From contig JBBPZZ010000085.1 in NCBI GenBank assembly GCA_038198445.1, forward strand, positions 1 through 64,000: DNA of 64,000 nt, written 5' to 3'. The stretch comes from JACDDK01 sp038198445 (GTDB lineage: Bacteria; Actinomycetota; Rubrobacteria; Rubrobacterales; Rubrobacteraceae). Both the position numbers and the translations under genes were made by a program. Numbering within the stretch: position 1 is the first letter of the stretch; each line of letters starts with the position of its first letter. Of the stretch, positions 32,361-41,191 are shown one piece after another. The notes under the pieces are model-generated. The model worked only from the letters and a program-made list of their open reading frames with translations, was not told where the DNA came from and made no database searches.

Positions 32361-33197
32361 CTAGAGGTCCCGGTCTATATCGTCGTCCTCCTCATCTTCG
32401 GGCTCCTCATCGTCCGGATCGAGCTCGTGTACCACCACCTCGGAGACCGGGTTCACGCGGCTAACGACGATGACGCTGATCTCGTACATGACGAACAACG
32501 GCACGGCCATGAGCAGCATGGTAAATACGTCCGGGGTCGGAGTAAGGACAGCGGCTAGAACGGCGTTTGCGACGATTGCGTGCCGACGATACTTCCTCAA
32601 GAACCGCGCGTCCACGAGTTCCATCTTGGCCGCCACGTACATCGCCGCCGGGAACTCGAAGACTATCCCGAAAGCCAATAGAAACCTCGATACGAACGAC
32701 AAATAATTTGCCGAGGTAATAATCGGGTCGTAACGGTCTCCGCCCCACCTTAGCAGTATATCCATGCTCACCGGCAATACGGCGAAGTACCCGAAAGCCA
32801 CGCCCGCGAGGAACAACGCGGAGGTCAGCCCGATCAAGAAGTAAGTCTGCGTACGGCCCATCTCTCCAACCGCGGGCGCAACGAACGCCCAGAGCTGGTA
32901 GAGAAGCACGGGAATAGTAACCAGGAAGGCGGCATAGAGCGCCAGTTTCAGGTCATTCAGGAATGGCTCGGCCACGGAGGTTACCTTGAGTTGTCCATGC
33001 AATACATCGCCAGCAGGAGCCGTAAGCACGTCGAAGATCTGAATCCTGAAGAACCACGCTACGATGGCCGCCACGACGAACGCGACCCCGACCTTGATTA
33101 TCCTGGAGCGCAGCTCGTCCAGGTGCTCGATCAGGGTCATCTGCGCGTCGCTGAGCGAACCGCGCGGACGGGTGGGTAATCTAAGCCGGCCAGCCAT
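32361..33197 (-). CDS. tatC: Sec-independent protein translocase TatC
   Basis: A 278-aa membrane protein with six predicted segments that recognises twin-arginine signals. LIEHLDELRSRIIKVGVAFV is the hallmark N-terminal motif, EPFLNDLKLALYAAFLVTIP and the FGIVFEFPAA segment follow. It ends in a highly acidic tail (DPDDEEPEDEEDD), which is unusual in length. It lies 33 bp downstream of tatA. The sugar-binding lipoprotein at 55003 is a probable client. Confidence 0.95.
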   Translation of the reverse strand: MAGRLRLPTRPRGSLSDAQMTLIEHLDELRSRIIKVGVAFVVAAIVAWFFRIQIFDVLTAPAGDVLHGQLKVTSVAEPFLNDLKLALYAAFLVTIPVLLYQLWAFVAPAVGEMGRTQTYFLIGLTSALFLAGVAFGYFAVLPVSMDILLRWGGDRYDPIITSANYLSFVSRFLLAFGIVFEFPAAMYVAAKMELVDARFLRKYRRHAIVANAVLAAVLTPTPDVFTMLLMAVPLFVMYEISVIVVSRVNPVSEVVVHELDPDDEEPEDEEDDDIDRDL

Positions 33198-33230
33198 TTA
33201 GCTGTTCAGAGACCTGATAAGTAAGTAGGA

Positions 33231-33509
33231 CTAGTGCTGTTTCTGTTCGGCCTTGTCGGCCTCAACGGAAGCGTCTTCCTGGAGACGAGAGTCCTGCGTC
33301 CCGCCGTTCTTGCTCTCAGCGGCGGCCAGCTCCTCTTCCTTCTTTTGCTCGTCAGCCTTCTCGACCTCGGGCTCATCGCGAGTGCCCTTCTTGAACTCGC
33401 GGACGCCGCTGCCGAGTCCCTTGGCAAGCTCCGGGATGCGCTTCGCGCCGAAGAGCAGCAAAATTATCACCAGAACAACGATTAATTCAGTACCACCAGG
33501 TATTGGCAT
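33231..33509 (-). CDS. tatA: Twin-arginine translocase subunit TatA/E
   Basis: A 92-aa protein with one N-terminal membrane segment (TELIVVLVIILLLFGAKRIP), the FG hinge, an amphipathic helix and a Glu/Lys-rich soluble tail. RBS AGGAG precedes the ATG, and a TATAAT-like box lies about 33 bp upstream. Co-directional with tatC. A second tatA-like gene is at 51970. Confidence 0.92.
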   Translation of the reverse strand: MPIPGGTELIVVLVIILLLFGAKRIPELAKGLGSGVREFKKGTRDEPEVEKADEQKKEEELAAAESKNGGTQDSRLQEDASVEADKAEQKQH

Positions 33510-33593
33510 CCTTCTTCTCCTATCGAGTCATCCGTAAGACCTGCTGCACATTATACGACCTAACCGGCCCGCGCGGATCACGAACCGAAAATT

Positions 33594-34235
33594 TTATTGG
33601 GTAGCCCCAGTTGTCTCCTCGCCCTTGAGCAGAGCCGATATGCGGTCCTTTACCGCTTTGGCGTACTGTCCATTGGGTTCGAGGTCCAGATAACCGTTCC
33701 AGTACTTTATGGCCTGGCCTGGCTGTCCGGCCTGATCGTAGGATTGTCCCGCCAGGTAGTAGGCGTCGGCGTTTTTCGGGTCTTGTTTCGTTGCCTCCGC
33801 CAACGTGTCTCCGGCCTTCTTGTAAAGTTCTTTCTGCTTGTTCTGCGGCGCGGACTGGGCCTGCTGACCGTAGACCTGGCCCAATATTAATGGTATCTGG
33901 GCGTCTTTTGGGACGTCCTTACGGCCTTTCTCCAGTACGCGTGCAGCATCATCCAGGCGGTTCTGCTGGACGTAGAGAACCGCGAGGCGTTTGACCGCCT
34001 CGGCGTCCTTCGGATTCTTCTTCACCTGCTTCTCGGCGCTGTTGACCTCTTCCTGCGGGCTTATGGTCTGGCCGCCCTGCTGCTGATTATTGTTGCCCGA
34101 GATCAAATCGAAAACGTTGTAGCTGAGTCCGCTGCTCCCTACGCCGGCGAAGATAAACGAGAGCAAGAACACCGCGGCGAGGAAAAACGCGACGAACTTC
34201 ACCCAGAAACCGAGCTTGTCGCGATTCATCATCAT
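33594..34235 (-). CDS. Membrane-anchored TPR protein
   Basis: A 213-aa protein with an N-terminal membrane helix (residues about 9-32), a Gln/Asn-rich linker (NNNQQQGGQ) and about four tetratricopeptide repeats, including DAEAVKRLAVLYVQQNRLDD and NADAYYLAGQSYDQAGQPGQ. The C-terminus is predicted outside the membrane. GGAGGAACC precedes the ATG. Its place between the Tat genes and the amidohydrolase gives no specific role; TPRs imply protein binding. Confidence 0.8.
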   Translation of the reverse strand: MMMNRDKLGFWVKFVAFFLAAVFLLSFIFAGVGSSGLSYNVFDLISGNNNQQQGGQTISPQEEVNSAEKQVKKNPKDAEAVKRLAVLYVQQNRLDDAARVLEKGRKDVPKDAQIPLILGQVYGQQAQSAPQNKQKELYKKAGDTLAEATKQDPKNADAYYLAGQSYDQAGQPGQAIKYWNGYLDLEPNGQYAKAVKDRISALLKGEETTGATQ

Positions 34236-34257
34236 GGCGGGTTGGTTCCTCCGGATC

Positions 34258-35514
34258 CTAGACTTCGAGCCGATTGTATATCAGCTTGCCGCCCACGACA
34301 GTCGCCGCGACCCCGCCGCCAGCCGCCGCTTCGAGCACTTCTAGCTCCGGGTCCCGCCCGCCTGACGATACTTCGACTACGGCGATGTCCGCCCATTTTC
34401 CGGCCTCTAAACTTCCGGTCTCGCCTTCGATGCCGAGCGCCCGCGCGCCTTCGAGCGTAGCCATCCGCAAGCCAGTAGCGCCGTCGAAACCGTGCAGCTT
34501 CACCGCGAAGAGCGTCTCCTCGAACAGGTTCATGCTCGGACTGCTCCACAGGCCGTCGGTCCCCATCCCTACGCGCACGCCTCGCTCCATCATGCGCGGC
34601 ACGGGCGACACTTCGCAACCGAGATAATCGTTCGACCGGGGACAGTGCGCCGCCGCTACTCCCGTGCGCGCCAGTATCTCGATGTCGTCCCCCGACACGC
34701 CGGTCGCCACGTGGGCGGCTATAGTCTGGGGGGCGAGAAGCTCGATACTCTCGGCGTAACGAATCGGCGAGAGCCCTCTCCCTCCCCAGTCGTTCTGCCC
34801 AAAGATGTCGGAGAGCCCGCCGGTTCCGTCCCGGACGAACTCGACCTCTTCCGGGCTCTCGGAGAGATGTATGGCGAGCCTGTCACCGATCTCCCGCGTC
34901 CTCCGGGCGGCGAACCGGCCCGAATCAGGGTCTACCGTGTAAGTCGAGTGAACGCTCACCTGCGCGTCTACCCGATCCGGCAGCCCCTCGCGCATGGCCC
35001 GCACCCTCTCGATGATGGCCGCCACCCTCTCCTCCGGCCCCAATCCAGGGAAATCGCCGGGGAAGAACTCCGCGTAGACAGTACCAGCCATTCCAGACTC
35101 GGCGAGCTGCGGCAGGCACTCGCCATAGGGCGAGGACTCCGCCATAAAGGTTGTCCCGGCTTCTACAGCCTCGCGGGCGGAGTCGCGGGCGGCTTCGGGC
35201 GTCCAGGCCTCCTTCTCGGGGAGGCGTTCGATCAGTTTGGAGAGCCATCCGGCGAACGTGCCGCCCTCCGGCTTGTCTTTGAGTCTGAAACCCAGGTGGG
35301 CGTGGGCGTTGACCGCGCCAGGGACTATCGAGCAACCCGGAAACTGGTGGACCTCCGCGTCCGGGTTGTCGCGCTGAATCTCCTCCAGCTTTCCCACGGC
35401 GCCGATTCGTCCGTCCCGGACGAGGATCGCTCCGTCATTGATGGGCGGTCCAAAAACGGGAAAAACTCTATCGGCGGCGAAGATCCTGGACGAATTTTCA
35501 GGCATTTCTTCCAA
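34258..35514 (-). CDS. Amidohydrolase similar to aminofutalosine/adenosine-type deaminases
   Basis: A 418-aa metal-dependent amidohydrolase. The metal ligands are seen in VNAHAHLGF near residue 68, AIHLSES near 213, IAAHVATG near 261 and GMGTDGLWSS near 319. The family includes MqnX, TrzN-like and 5'-deoxyadenosine deaminases. It overlaps the polyprenyl synthase gene by 17 bp and lies near menG, so a role as aminofutalosine deaminase in menaquinone synthesis is attractive but unproven; other mqn genes are not in the window. Confidence 0.75.
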   Translation of the reverse strand: MEEMPENSSRIFAADRVFPVFGPPINDGAILVRDGRIGAVGKLEEIQRDNPDAEVHQFPGCSIVPGAVNAHAHLGFRLKDKPEGGTFAGWLSKLIERLPEKEAWTPEAARDSAREAVEAGTTFMAESSPYGECLPQLAESGMAGTVYAEFFPGDFPGLGPEERVAAIIERVRAMREGLPDRVDAQVSVHSTYTVDPDSGRFAARRTREIGDRLAIHLSESPEEVEFVRDGTGGLSDIFGQNDWGGRGLSPIRYAESIELLAPQTIAAHVATGVSGDDIEILARTGVAAAHCPRSNDYLGCEVSPVPRMMERGVRVGMGTDGLWSSPSMNLFEETLFAVKLHGFDGATGLRMATLEGARALGIEGETGSLEAGKWADIAVVEVSSGGRDPELEVLEAAAGGGVAATVVGGKLIYNRLEV

Positions 35515-36487
35515 CTACCTCGGCGGCGATAGCCTCTAGCAAGGCACGCTCCGGACGATCGGGCAGAAGCTCCAGTCCTTCGATAGCCGCGTCTATCTCA
35601 CCCCGAGCCCATACCTCGGTCTTCTCCACGGCATCCGTGGCGAGAACGGCCTGTATACCGGCTTCCAGAAGGTCCGGCGCAGGGTCCGAAGCCTCCAACA
35701 CGCGCCAGATGGTGTCGGAATCGCCGTCCTGCAGCGCGAAGATAACGGGCAGAGTCACCGTGCCTTCGGCGAGGTCCGTCCCTATGCCCTTACCCATCAA
35801 GCCTGGCTTGCCGACGAGGTCCATCACGTCGTCGGACATCTGGAACGCTATCCCGAGTGCGTTGCCGTAGGTCGCAAGGGCGTCTATCTGCCGCAGCGAA
35901 AGACCGCCCAGGGTACCGCCCGCGACGCACGCCGCCTTGAAGAGCCCGGCGGTCTTCTTCCTGATGTGCTCCAGGTACGCCTCCAGCTCGACCGTCGCCC
36001 CGCTCGCCCGGTACTGCTCCAGCTCCCCCGCCGCGAGTCCCTCGGCCGCCTCGGAGAAGGCCCGCACTAACCTGGGGTCACCGATCTCCGCCAGGTCCGC
36101 GAAAGACTCCGCGAAGAGGTAATCGCCCGTGGCGATAGCGATCTCCCGCCCATAAGCGCCGACGGTCGTCGGCTGTCCGCGCCGAGTCTCGGCCCGGTCC
36201 ACGATGTCGTCGTGGATGAGCGTCGCCGTATGCAAGACCTCGATTGCCGTCGAAGCCTTGAGCAACGACTCCCGCTCCGGCTCGCCCAACCCGGCGCTCA
36301 ATACGAGCAAGAGCGGCCTCAGCCGCTTGCCTTCCGAGGTCAATGTCTCTAGCGCTGGTTGAACGAGTGTCGCCGGGGCGCGCTTGCCCACCACGACCAG
36401 CCGGTCTTCGACCTCCCGCCAGACATCGAACGTCCCCTCCGGAAGAGCCGAACTAAGATCCAGGGCGCCCTCTTCGAAGCTCCGCAC
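35498..36487 (-). CDS. Polyprenyl diphosphate synthase (long-chain, trans)
   Basis: A 329-aa all-helical prenyltransferase making the quinone side chain. EGKRLRPLLLVLSAG is the substrate loop, HDDIVDRAETRRGQPT the first Asp-rich motif and QMSDDVMDLVG the second. GTG at 36487, 1 bp after the menG stop, is preferred because the longer frame to 36559 overlaps menG by 71 bp; an upstream start cannot be excluded. It is flanked by menG and the amidohydrolase, all on the minus strand. Confidence 0.88.
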   Translation of the reverse strand: MRSFEEGALDLSSALPEGTFDVWREVEDRLVVVGKRAPATLVQPALETLTSEGKRLRPLLLVLSAGLGEPERESLLKASTAIEVLHTATLIHDDIVDRAETRRGQPTTVGAYGREIAIATGDYLFAESFADLAEIGDPRLVRAFSEAAEGLAAGELEQYRASGATVELEAYLEHIRKKTAGLFKAACVAGGTLGGLSLRQIDALATYGNALGIAFQMSDDVMDLVGKPGLMGKGIGTDLAEGTVTLPVIFALQDGDSDTIWRVLEASDPAPDLLEAGIQAVLATDAVEKTEVWARGEIDAAIEGLELLPDRPERALLEAIAAEVVGRNA

Positions 36488-36488
36488 G

Positions 36489-37220
36489 CTATCCGGTTCC
36501 ACGGTGGAGGGTGATGATGCCGCCCGCGAGTCTGCTCCATGTAACATTTTGTAATCCATTACGCTCTATTATGACAGCTAACTCATTTGGCGCCACGAAC
36601 TCTTTCACTGATTCGGGCAGATAAGCGTACGCTCGCGCATCTCCCGCGAGCTTTCCGCCGAGTTTCGGCACGATCCTATCGAACCACAACCCGTAGAATG
36701 CTGAAGCCAACCTCCCCCGCGGCCGGGCTATTTCCAGGCAGACCACGATACCACCCGGCCTCACGACCCTGGACATCTCCGAAAACAACGCGTCGAGGTC
36801 GGGGATGTTACGCGCCCCGTAGGCTATGGTAACGGCGTCGAAGGCATCGGACTCGACTTCTTCCAGGTTCGTCGCGTCGCCGAGCCGGTACTCGACGTTC
36901 GGGACGGGCTTCTTCTCCGCGGCCTTGAGCATCTCCTTGGAGAAATCGACGCCCAGCACGTAGCCCCGCGGGCCGGCGCGCCTGGCGAGGTCCCGCGTCA
37001 GGCTTCCGGTGCCGCAAGCCAGGTCCAGCGCCCGTCCGCCGGGTTTCAGGCCGGTCGCTTTCAGGACTTCGTGGTTCCAGATCCTGTGCAGACCGGCGGT
37101 CATGACGGTGTTCATGAACTCGTAGCGGACGGCGATACGGTCGAACATCTCGCGTACGAGGTCCGCCCGCTCCATCCCGGTTGGAAGTTGCGTAGCGTTC
37201 TCTTTACGCGCGCCTTTCAT
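36489..37220 (-). CDS. menG: Demethylmenaquinone methyltransferase
   Basis: A 243-aa SAM-dependent methyltransferase of the UbiE/MenG type, catalysing the last step of menaquinone synthesis. FDRIAVRYEFMNTVMTAGLH is the conserved N-terminal signature, ALDLACGTGSLTRDLA motif I and YGARNIPDLDALFSEMSRVV the UbiE signature region. The start overlaps the upstream gene by 17 bp, with GAGAGGTGG upstream. Confidence 0.93.
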   Translation of the reverse strand: MKGARKENATQLPTGMERADLVREMFDRIAVRYEFMNTVMTAGLHRIWNHEVLKATGLKPGGRALDLACGTGSLTRDLARRAGPRGYVLGVDFSKEMLKAAEKKPVPNVEYRLGDATNLEEVESDAFDAVTIAYGARNIPDLDALFSEMSRVVRPGGIVVCLEIARPRGRLASAFYGLWFDRIVPKLGGKLAGDARAYAYLPESVKEFVAPNELAVIIERNGLQNVTWSRLAGGIITLHRGTG

Positions 37221-37638
37221 CGGCCACCTCTCCGGCGGCCACCCGGACCCGCTCGCGCGAACGCTCTACGTCCTCGCCCGAGATTATCCTCAGGAGTTCG
37301 GCCAGATGCGGCGTCCAGAACTCCAGCGACACCTCGCCGCCCGATGAGATCTCACCCGCCCCGTCCCGGATCATGCGGCTCGCCACCGCCACGAACTCCG
37401 GCTCATCCAACCGCGCTATGGTCTCGACGGCCCAGGCGTATGCGTTGTCCCCAACCAGAACGTCGTCGTCGCTCGCTCCGTCGTCCGCGCCGTAGTGCGA
37501 CTCGAACCCCTGCTGAAGATATTCGAGCGCCTCCGCCACGACCTCGCCCCGCGCATCTTCTTCCGGCAGACCGGCCACCGCTCCCAAGAAAACCTCCTTG
37601 AGCGATAGCTCCGGCGTGCGGCGGCTTAAGCGGTCCAT
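37204..37638 (-). CDS. Unknown acidic protein, 144 aa
   Basis: No family recognised. It is strongly acidic and probably helical, with GADDGASDDDVLVGDNAYAW in the middle. Its ATG abuts the hemL stop (TAGATG) and its end overlaps menG, so it is co-expressed with both. It could be a small accessory of tetrapyrrole or quinone synthesis, but nothing in the sequence proves this. Confidence 0.6.
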   Translation of the reverse strand: MDRLSRRTPELSLKEVFLGAVAGLPEEDARGEVVAEALEYLQQGFESHYGADDGASDDDVLVGDNAYAWAVETIARLDEPEFVAVASRMIRDGAGEISSGGEVSLEFWTPHLAELLRIISGEDVERSRERVRVAAGEVADERRA

Positions 37639-38964
37639 CTAGTTCCGGTCCGCTTTCGAGAACCACTCACCGGCTGCCTCGCAAGTCCTCTCCAGGTCCT
37701 CCCCGGAGTGTACGGCGGAGATAAATCCCGCCTCGTACTGGCTCGGCGCAAGATAGATACCGCGCCGGAGCATGTGCCAGAAGAAGTCCTTGAACGCCTC
37801 CGTATCCGAGGAAGCTGCCGACGCGAAGTCCGCGACCGGACCTTCCGTGAAGAATATGCTGACCATCGAGCCGACCTGGTTGATGGTAAACGGCACGCCG
37901 CCCGTGGAAGCCGCGTCACTCATGCCGGTTCGCCACCGCTCGCCCAACTCCTCCAGATGCTCGTAGAAACCTAGCTCGCCAGTGGCCTTCAACGTCATCA
38001 GGCCGGCGGCCATCGCCAGGGGATTACCCGAGAGCGTCCCCGCCTGGTAGACAGGCCCGGAGGGAGCGATCCTCTCCATGATCTCGCGCTTGCCACCGTA
38101 TGCCCCAACCGGTAGGCCGCCGCCGATGATCTTGCCGAGGCACGTCAGGTCCGGCACGACCCCGAAACGCTCCTGAGCCCCGCCACGGGCGAGCCGGAAA
38201 CCCGTCATCACCTCGTCGAAGATGAGGAGCGTGCCGTATTCGGCCGTTATCTCCCGCAGACCTTCGAGGTAGCCTCCGGCGGGCGGCACGCAACCCATGT
38301 TACCGGCCACGGGCTCGACGATGACCGCCGCGAACTCTTCGCCCCGCTCCTCGAACAACTCCCGCACCGCTTCGAGGTCGTTGTAGGGCAGGACGGCGGT
38401 GTCCTTGGCAGCGCCTTTCGTTACGCCGGGACTATCCGGCAACCCCAAGGTCGCTACGCCGGAGCCGGCGGAGACGAGCAGGGCGTCGCCGTGACCGTGG
38501 TAGTTGCCGTCGAACTTCAGTATCCTCTCCCGCCCCGTGTATCCGCGGGCGAGCCGTATCGCGCTCATCGTGGCCTCCGTGCCGGAGTTGGTCATCCTGA
38601 CCATCTCTACGGACGGCACGGCCTCGCAGACCAACTCGGCAAGCTCTACTTCGAGTTCGGTGGGCGCGCCGAAGCTGGTCCCCTTGCGGGCGACGCGCTC
38701 TATCTCCCCGATCACCGCGGGATGCGCGTGTCCGAGGACGAGTGGCCCATAGCTCATCACGTAGTCGATGTAAGCATTCCCGTCCACGTCGAAAATGCGC
38801 GAACCCTCGCCCCGATCCATGAACAAAGGGTCGCCGCCGACCGAGCGGAACGCCCTCACCGGACTGTTCACGCCGCCGGGCAGACGTTCTACCGCCCGCT
38901 CCATTAACCGGGCCGAGCGGTCCATCGACAGCGTTGTTCTTGCGCCTGCGTCGCTGCGTTGCAA
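37639..38964 (-). CDS. hemL: Glutamate-1-semialdehyde 2,1-aminomutase
   Basis: A 441-aa PLP enzyme forming 5-aminolevulinate in the C5 pathway. PGGVNSPVRAFRSVGGDP opens it, MTNSGTEATMSAIRLARG near residue 128 binds the cofactor phosphate and TCLGKIIGGGLPVGAYGG near 275 contains the Schiff-base Lys. TTG at 38964 with GAAGGGAG upstream is preferred to the internal ATG at 38922. Partner hemA is 5 kb upstream on the same strand. Confidence 0.95.
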   Translation of the reverse strand: MQRSDAGARTTLSMDRSARLMERAVERLPGGVNSPVRAFRSVGGDPLFMDRGEGSRIFDVDGNAYIDYVMSYGPLVLGHAHPAVIGEIERVARKGTSFGAPTELEVELAELVCEAVPSVEMVRMTNSGTEATMSAIRLARGYTGRERILKFDGNYHGHGDALLVSAGSGVATLGLPDSPGVTKGAAKDTAVLPYNDLEAVRELFEERGEEFAAVIVEPVAGNMGCVPPAGGYLEGLREITAEYGTLLIFDEVMTGFRLARGGAQERFGVVPDLTCLGKIIGGGLPVGAYGGKREIMERIAPSGPVYQAGTLSGNPLAMAAGLMTLKATGELGFYEHLEELGERWRTGMSDAASTGGVPFTINQVGSMVSIFFTEGPVADFASAASSDTEAFKDFFWHMLRRGIYLAPSQYEAGFISAVHSGEDLERTCEAAGEWFSKADRN

Positions 38965-39051
38965 GGGTACGTACTCCCTTCGGGAAAGGTCACGGAAAGT
39001 TTACTGCAATAATTGTTCGATATTCGTGTCCGCTCGCCCTCGCTACGTTTC

Positions 39052-40187
39052 TTAGCCGGACTGGCTGACAAGCTCAGCGAGTATCTCGACTATCTGATGA
39101 TGGTTTTGAATTGTCGTCTCGGGGCCGAGGCGATAGCCATTGAGCCACTTGGGGTTGGCGACTTCGACACCTGGTAAATTTGATACGCGGTCAACGTAAT
39201 CCTCCATCGCCCGGCGTACATCTTCTTGGGTTTCATCGTACCCGAGTGTGAGGTCGGTCAAGCCCATCCAGCCGGAGATACCGGGAGGGAAGAGCCACGC
39301 AATGGATAACGGTTTCGGACGGTCCAGAGAAGTCATCCGGATCGAGGTTCCGGCTGTCCCCCACGAAAATTGCAAGCCTAGGCCGTGGCATACGTCCAAA
39401 AGATCTCGGAGTGTTTCGCGGTATGCTTCGTCCTCGATGCTCTCCAGAAACCGAACTTCGTTCGTGCGCGTTCGTAGAGTCTCGCTCGTGCGCGTCCGTT
39501 GAGTCGAGCCGGAACCACGACTTTCAGGTTTCAATACAGTCCGTGACTCGAACGCCGAAAGGTTCTCCGCGGAGAATCGCACCAATTCGACGGCATAAAA
39601 TCTGGCGCCGCGCATCGTGGAGTTCAAATATTCGACGGTTCGCTCCATCGTGTCTCCGAATGTCTGAGCAACAACGACGTAGTGAAACTCACCGCTCTCT
39701 AGTTGCTGTGAGAGCCGCTCACGAAGCGATGCTATTTCCTCCTCCGACAAGTCGGGCCAGATTTCGAGGGCCGCGTCCATGATCGAAGCCTTTCCTCGAA
39801 GCCGCGCCTCCTGGCAATGGTCGCTGGAAAGAAGCGCCTGGCTACTGTACTCTCGAACTCCTCGTACGACATCCGCCAGAGATCGGAGCCGTAATCCAAA
39901 AGTTGAGCCAGTACATGACGAAAGTCTGAATTTTGAGGCCCGGTTTTGAACTCGATAAGGAGAAGTTCTCCATCCCGAGAAACACCGATGAGGTCAACCG
40001 ACCCCGACGGAAGCGTTGTCTCACGTCCGACGACCATCAGCGGGCCAGTCATTCCAAACTCGTCCACCGGCAAGAGATCCGGCGTGTCCTTCACGATTTC
40101 TTGAAGCTGAAATTCATCGTCGGCAAGTACCTCCGTCAAAACGGGACGACTTCCATCCTCCCGCCAGACCATCACCTTACGAGTCAC
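39052..40187 (-). pseudogene. PD-(D/E)XK nuclease-like protein split by a frameshift
   Basis: Two overlapping frames make up one recognisable protein of about 375 aa. The upstream part (39732-40187) has GSVDLIGVSRDGELLLIEFK, a PD-(D/E)XK-like D...ExK core, then LAQLLDYGSDLWRMSYEEFE. The rest continues in another frame from about 39780 (DAALEIWPDLSEEE...) to 39052 with a conserved FHYVVVAQTFGDTMERTVEY segment. The switch is near GAGGAAAGG at about 39790. It may be a true frameshift, a sequence error or two coupled genes, since an ATG at 39780 opens the second part. Confidence 0.6.
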
Positions 40188-40204
40188 AAATCTTCCCCCA
40201 CCGA

Positions 40205-41191
40205 CTATTCAATCAACCAACTCGCCACGTCCGGAGCATGGTAGCTGATAATGATCCCCGCTCCCGCCCGCTTGACGCCGGTCAGAGCCTCAAGCACGGC
40301 CCGCTCCTCGTCGAGCCAACCGTTCCGCGCGGCGGCCTTTACCATCGAGTACTCGCCGCTGACGTTGTACGCCGCGACCGGCAGGTTCGTCATCTCGCGC
40401 ACCCGGCGCACCACGTCCAGGTACGGCAGGGCTGGTTTCACCATGACGATGTCCGCACCTTCCTCTATGTCCAACTCGGTCTCCAGGAGAGCTTCGCGGG
40501 CGTTGGCCGGGTCCATCTGGTAGCTGCGGCGGTCACCGAACTGCGGCGCGCTCTCGGCGGCTTCGCGGAAAGGGCCGTAGAAAGCGGAGGCGTACTTGGC
40601 GGCGTAAGCCAGGATCGGGGTATTCTCGAACCCTTCGCGGTCCAGGTCCGCCCGGAGCGCGGCCACGTGTCCGTCCATCATGTCCGAAGGCGCGACGATG
40701 TCCGCGCCGGCCTCGGCCTGCGAGGAGGCGGTCCGGGCCAGAAGCTCCAGGCTAACGTCGTTCAGGACCTCGCCGGTGTTCTTCTCGACCACGCCGCAAT
40801 GGCCGTGGCTCATGTACTCGCACAGGCACACGTCCGTGACGACGAGCAACTCTGGCATGGCGTCCTTTATGGCCCGCGTGGCGAGCTGCACGATGCCCTC
40901 GGGGTCGTAGGCTCCCGTGGCGGCCTCGTCCTTCTCGTCCGGGATGCCGAACAGGAGGACGCCGGGTATTCCGAGGTCGTATGCGCGCTTCGCCTCGGCG
41001 ACGGCGTGGTTAATAGAGAGCTGGAAGATGCCGGGCATGGAGGAGATAGGGTTCTTGACGTCCTCCCCGGCGATCACGAAAATAGGGTATATGAAGTCGG
41101 TCGGGGAGAGTTGCGTCTCGCGCACCAACCCTCTGAGGTTTGCGGTGCGACGGGTCCTGCGAAGTCTCTGATCCGGAAATGCCATTCTCAT
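40205..41191 (-). CDS. hemB: Delta-aminolevulinic acid dehydratase (porphobilinogen synthase)
   Basis: A 328-aa enzyme condensing two ALA molecules. DVCLCEYMSHGHCGVV near residues 121-136 is the metal-binding Cys region, YAAKYASAFYGPFREA near 198 and MVKPALPYLDVVRR near 250 hold the two active-site lysines. ATG at 41191 overlaps the cobA-hemD stop, and AAAGGTG lies upstream. Confidence 0.95.
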   Translation of the reverse strand: MRMAFPDQRLRRTRRTANLRGLVRETQLSPTDFIYPIFVIAGEDVKNPISSMPGIFQLSINHAVAEAKRAYDLGIPGVLLFGIPDEKDEAATGAYDPEGIVQLATRAIKDAMPELLVVTDVCLCEYMSHGHCGVVEKNTGEVLNDVSLELLARTASSQAEAGADIVAPSDMMDGHVAALRADLDREGFENTPILAYAAKYASAFYGPFREAAESAPQFGDRRSYQMDPANAREALLETELDIEEGADIVMVKPALPYLDVVRRVREMTNLPVAAYNVSGEYSMVKAAARNGWLDEERAVLEALTGVKRAGAGIIISYHAPDVASWLIE

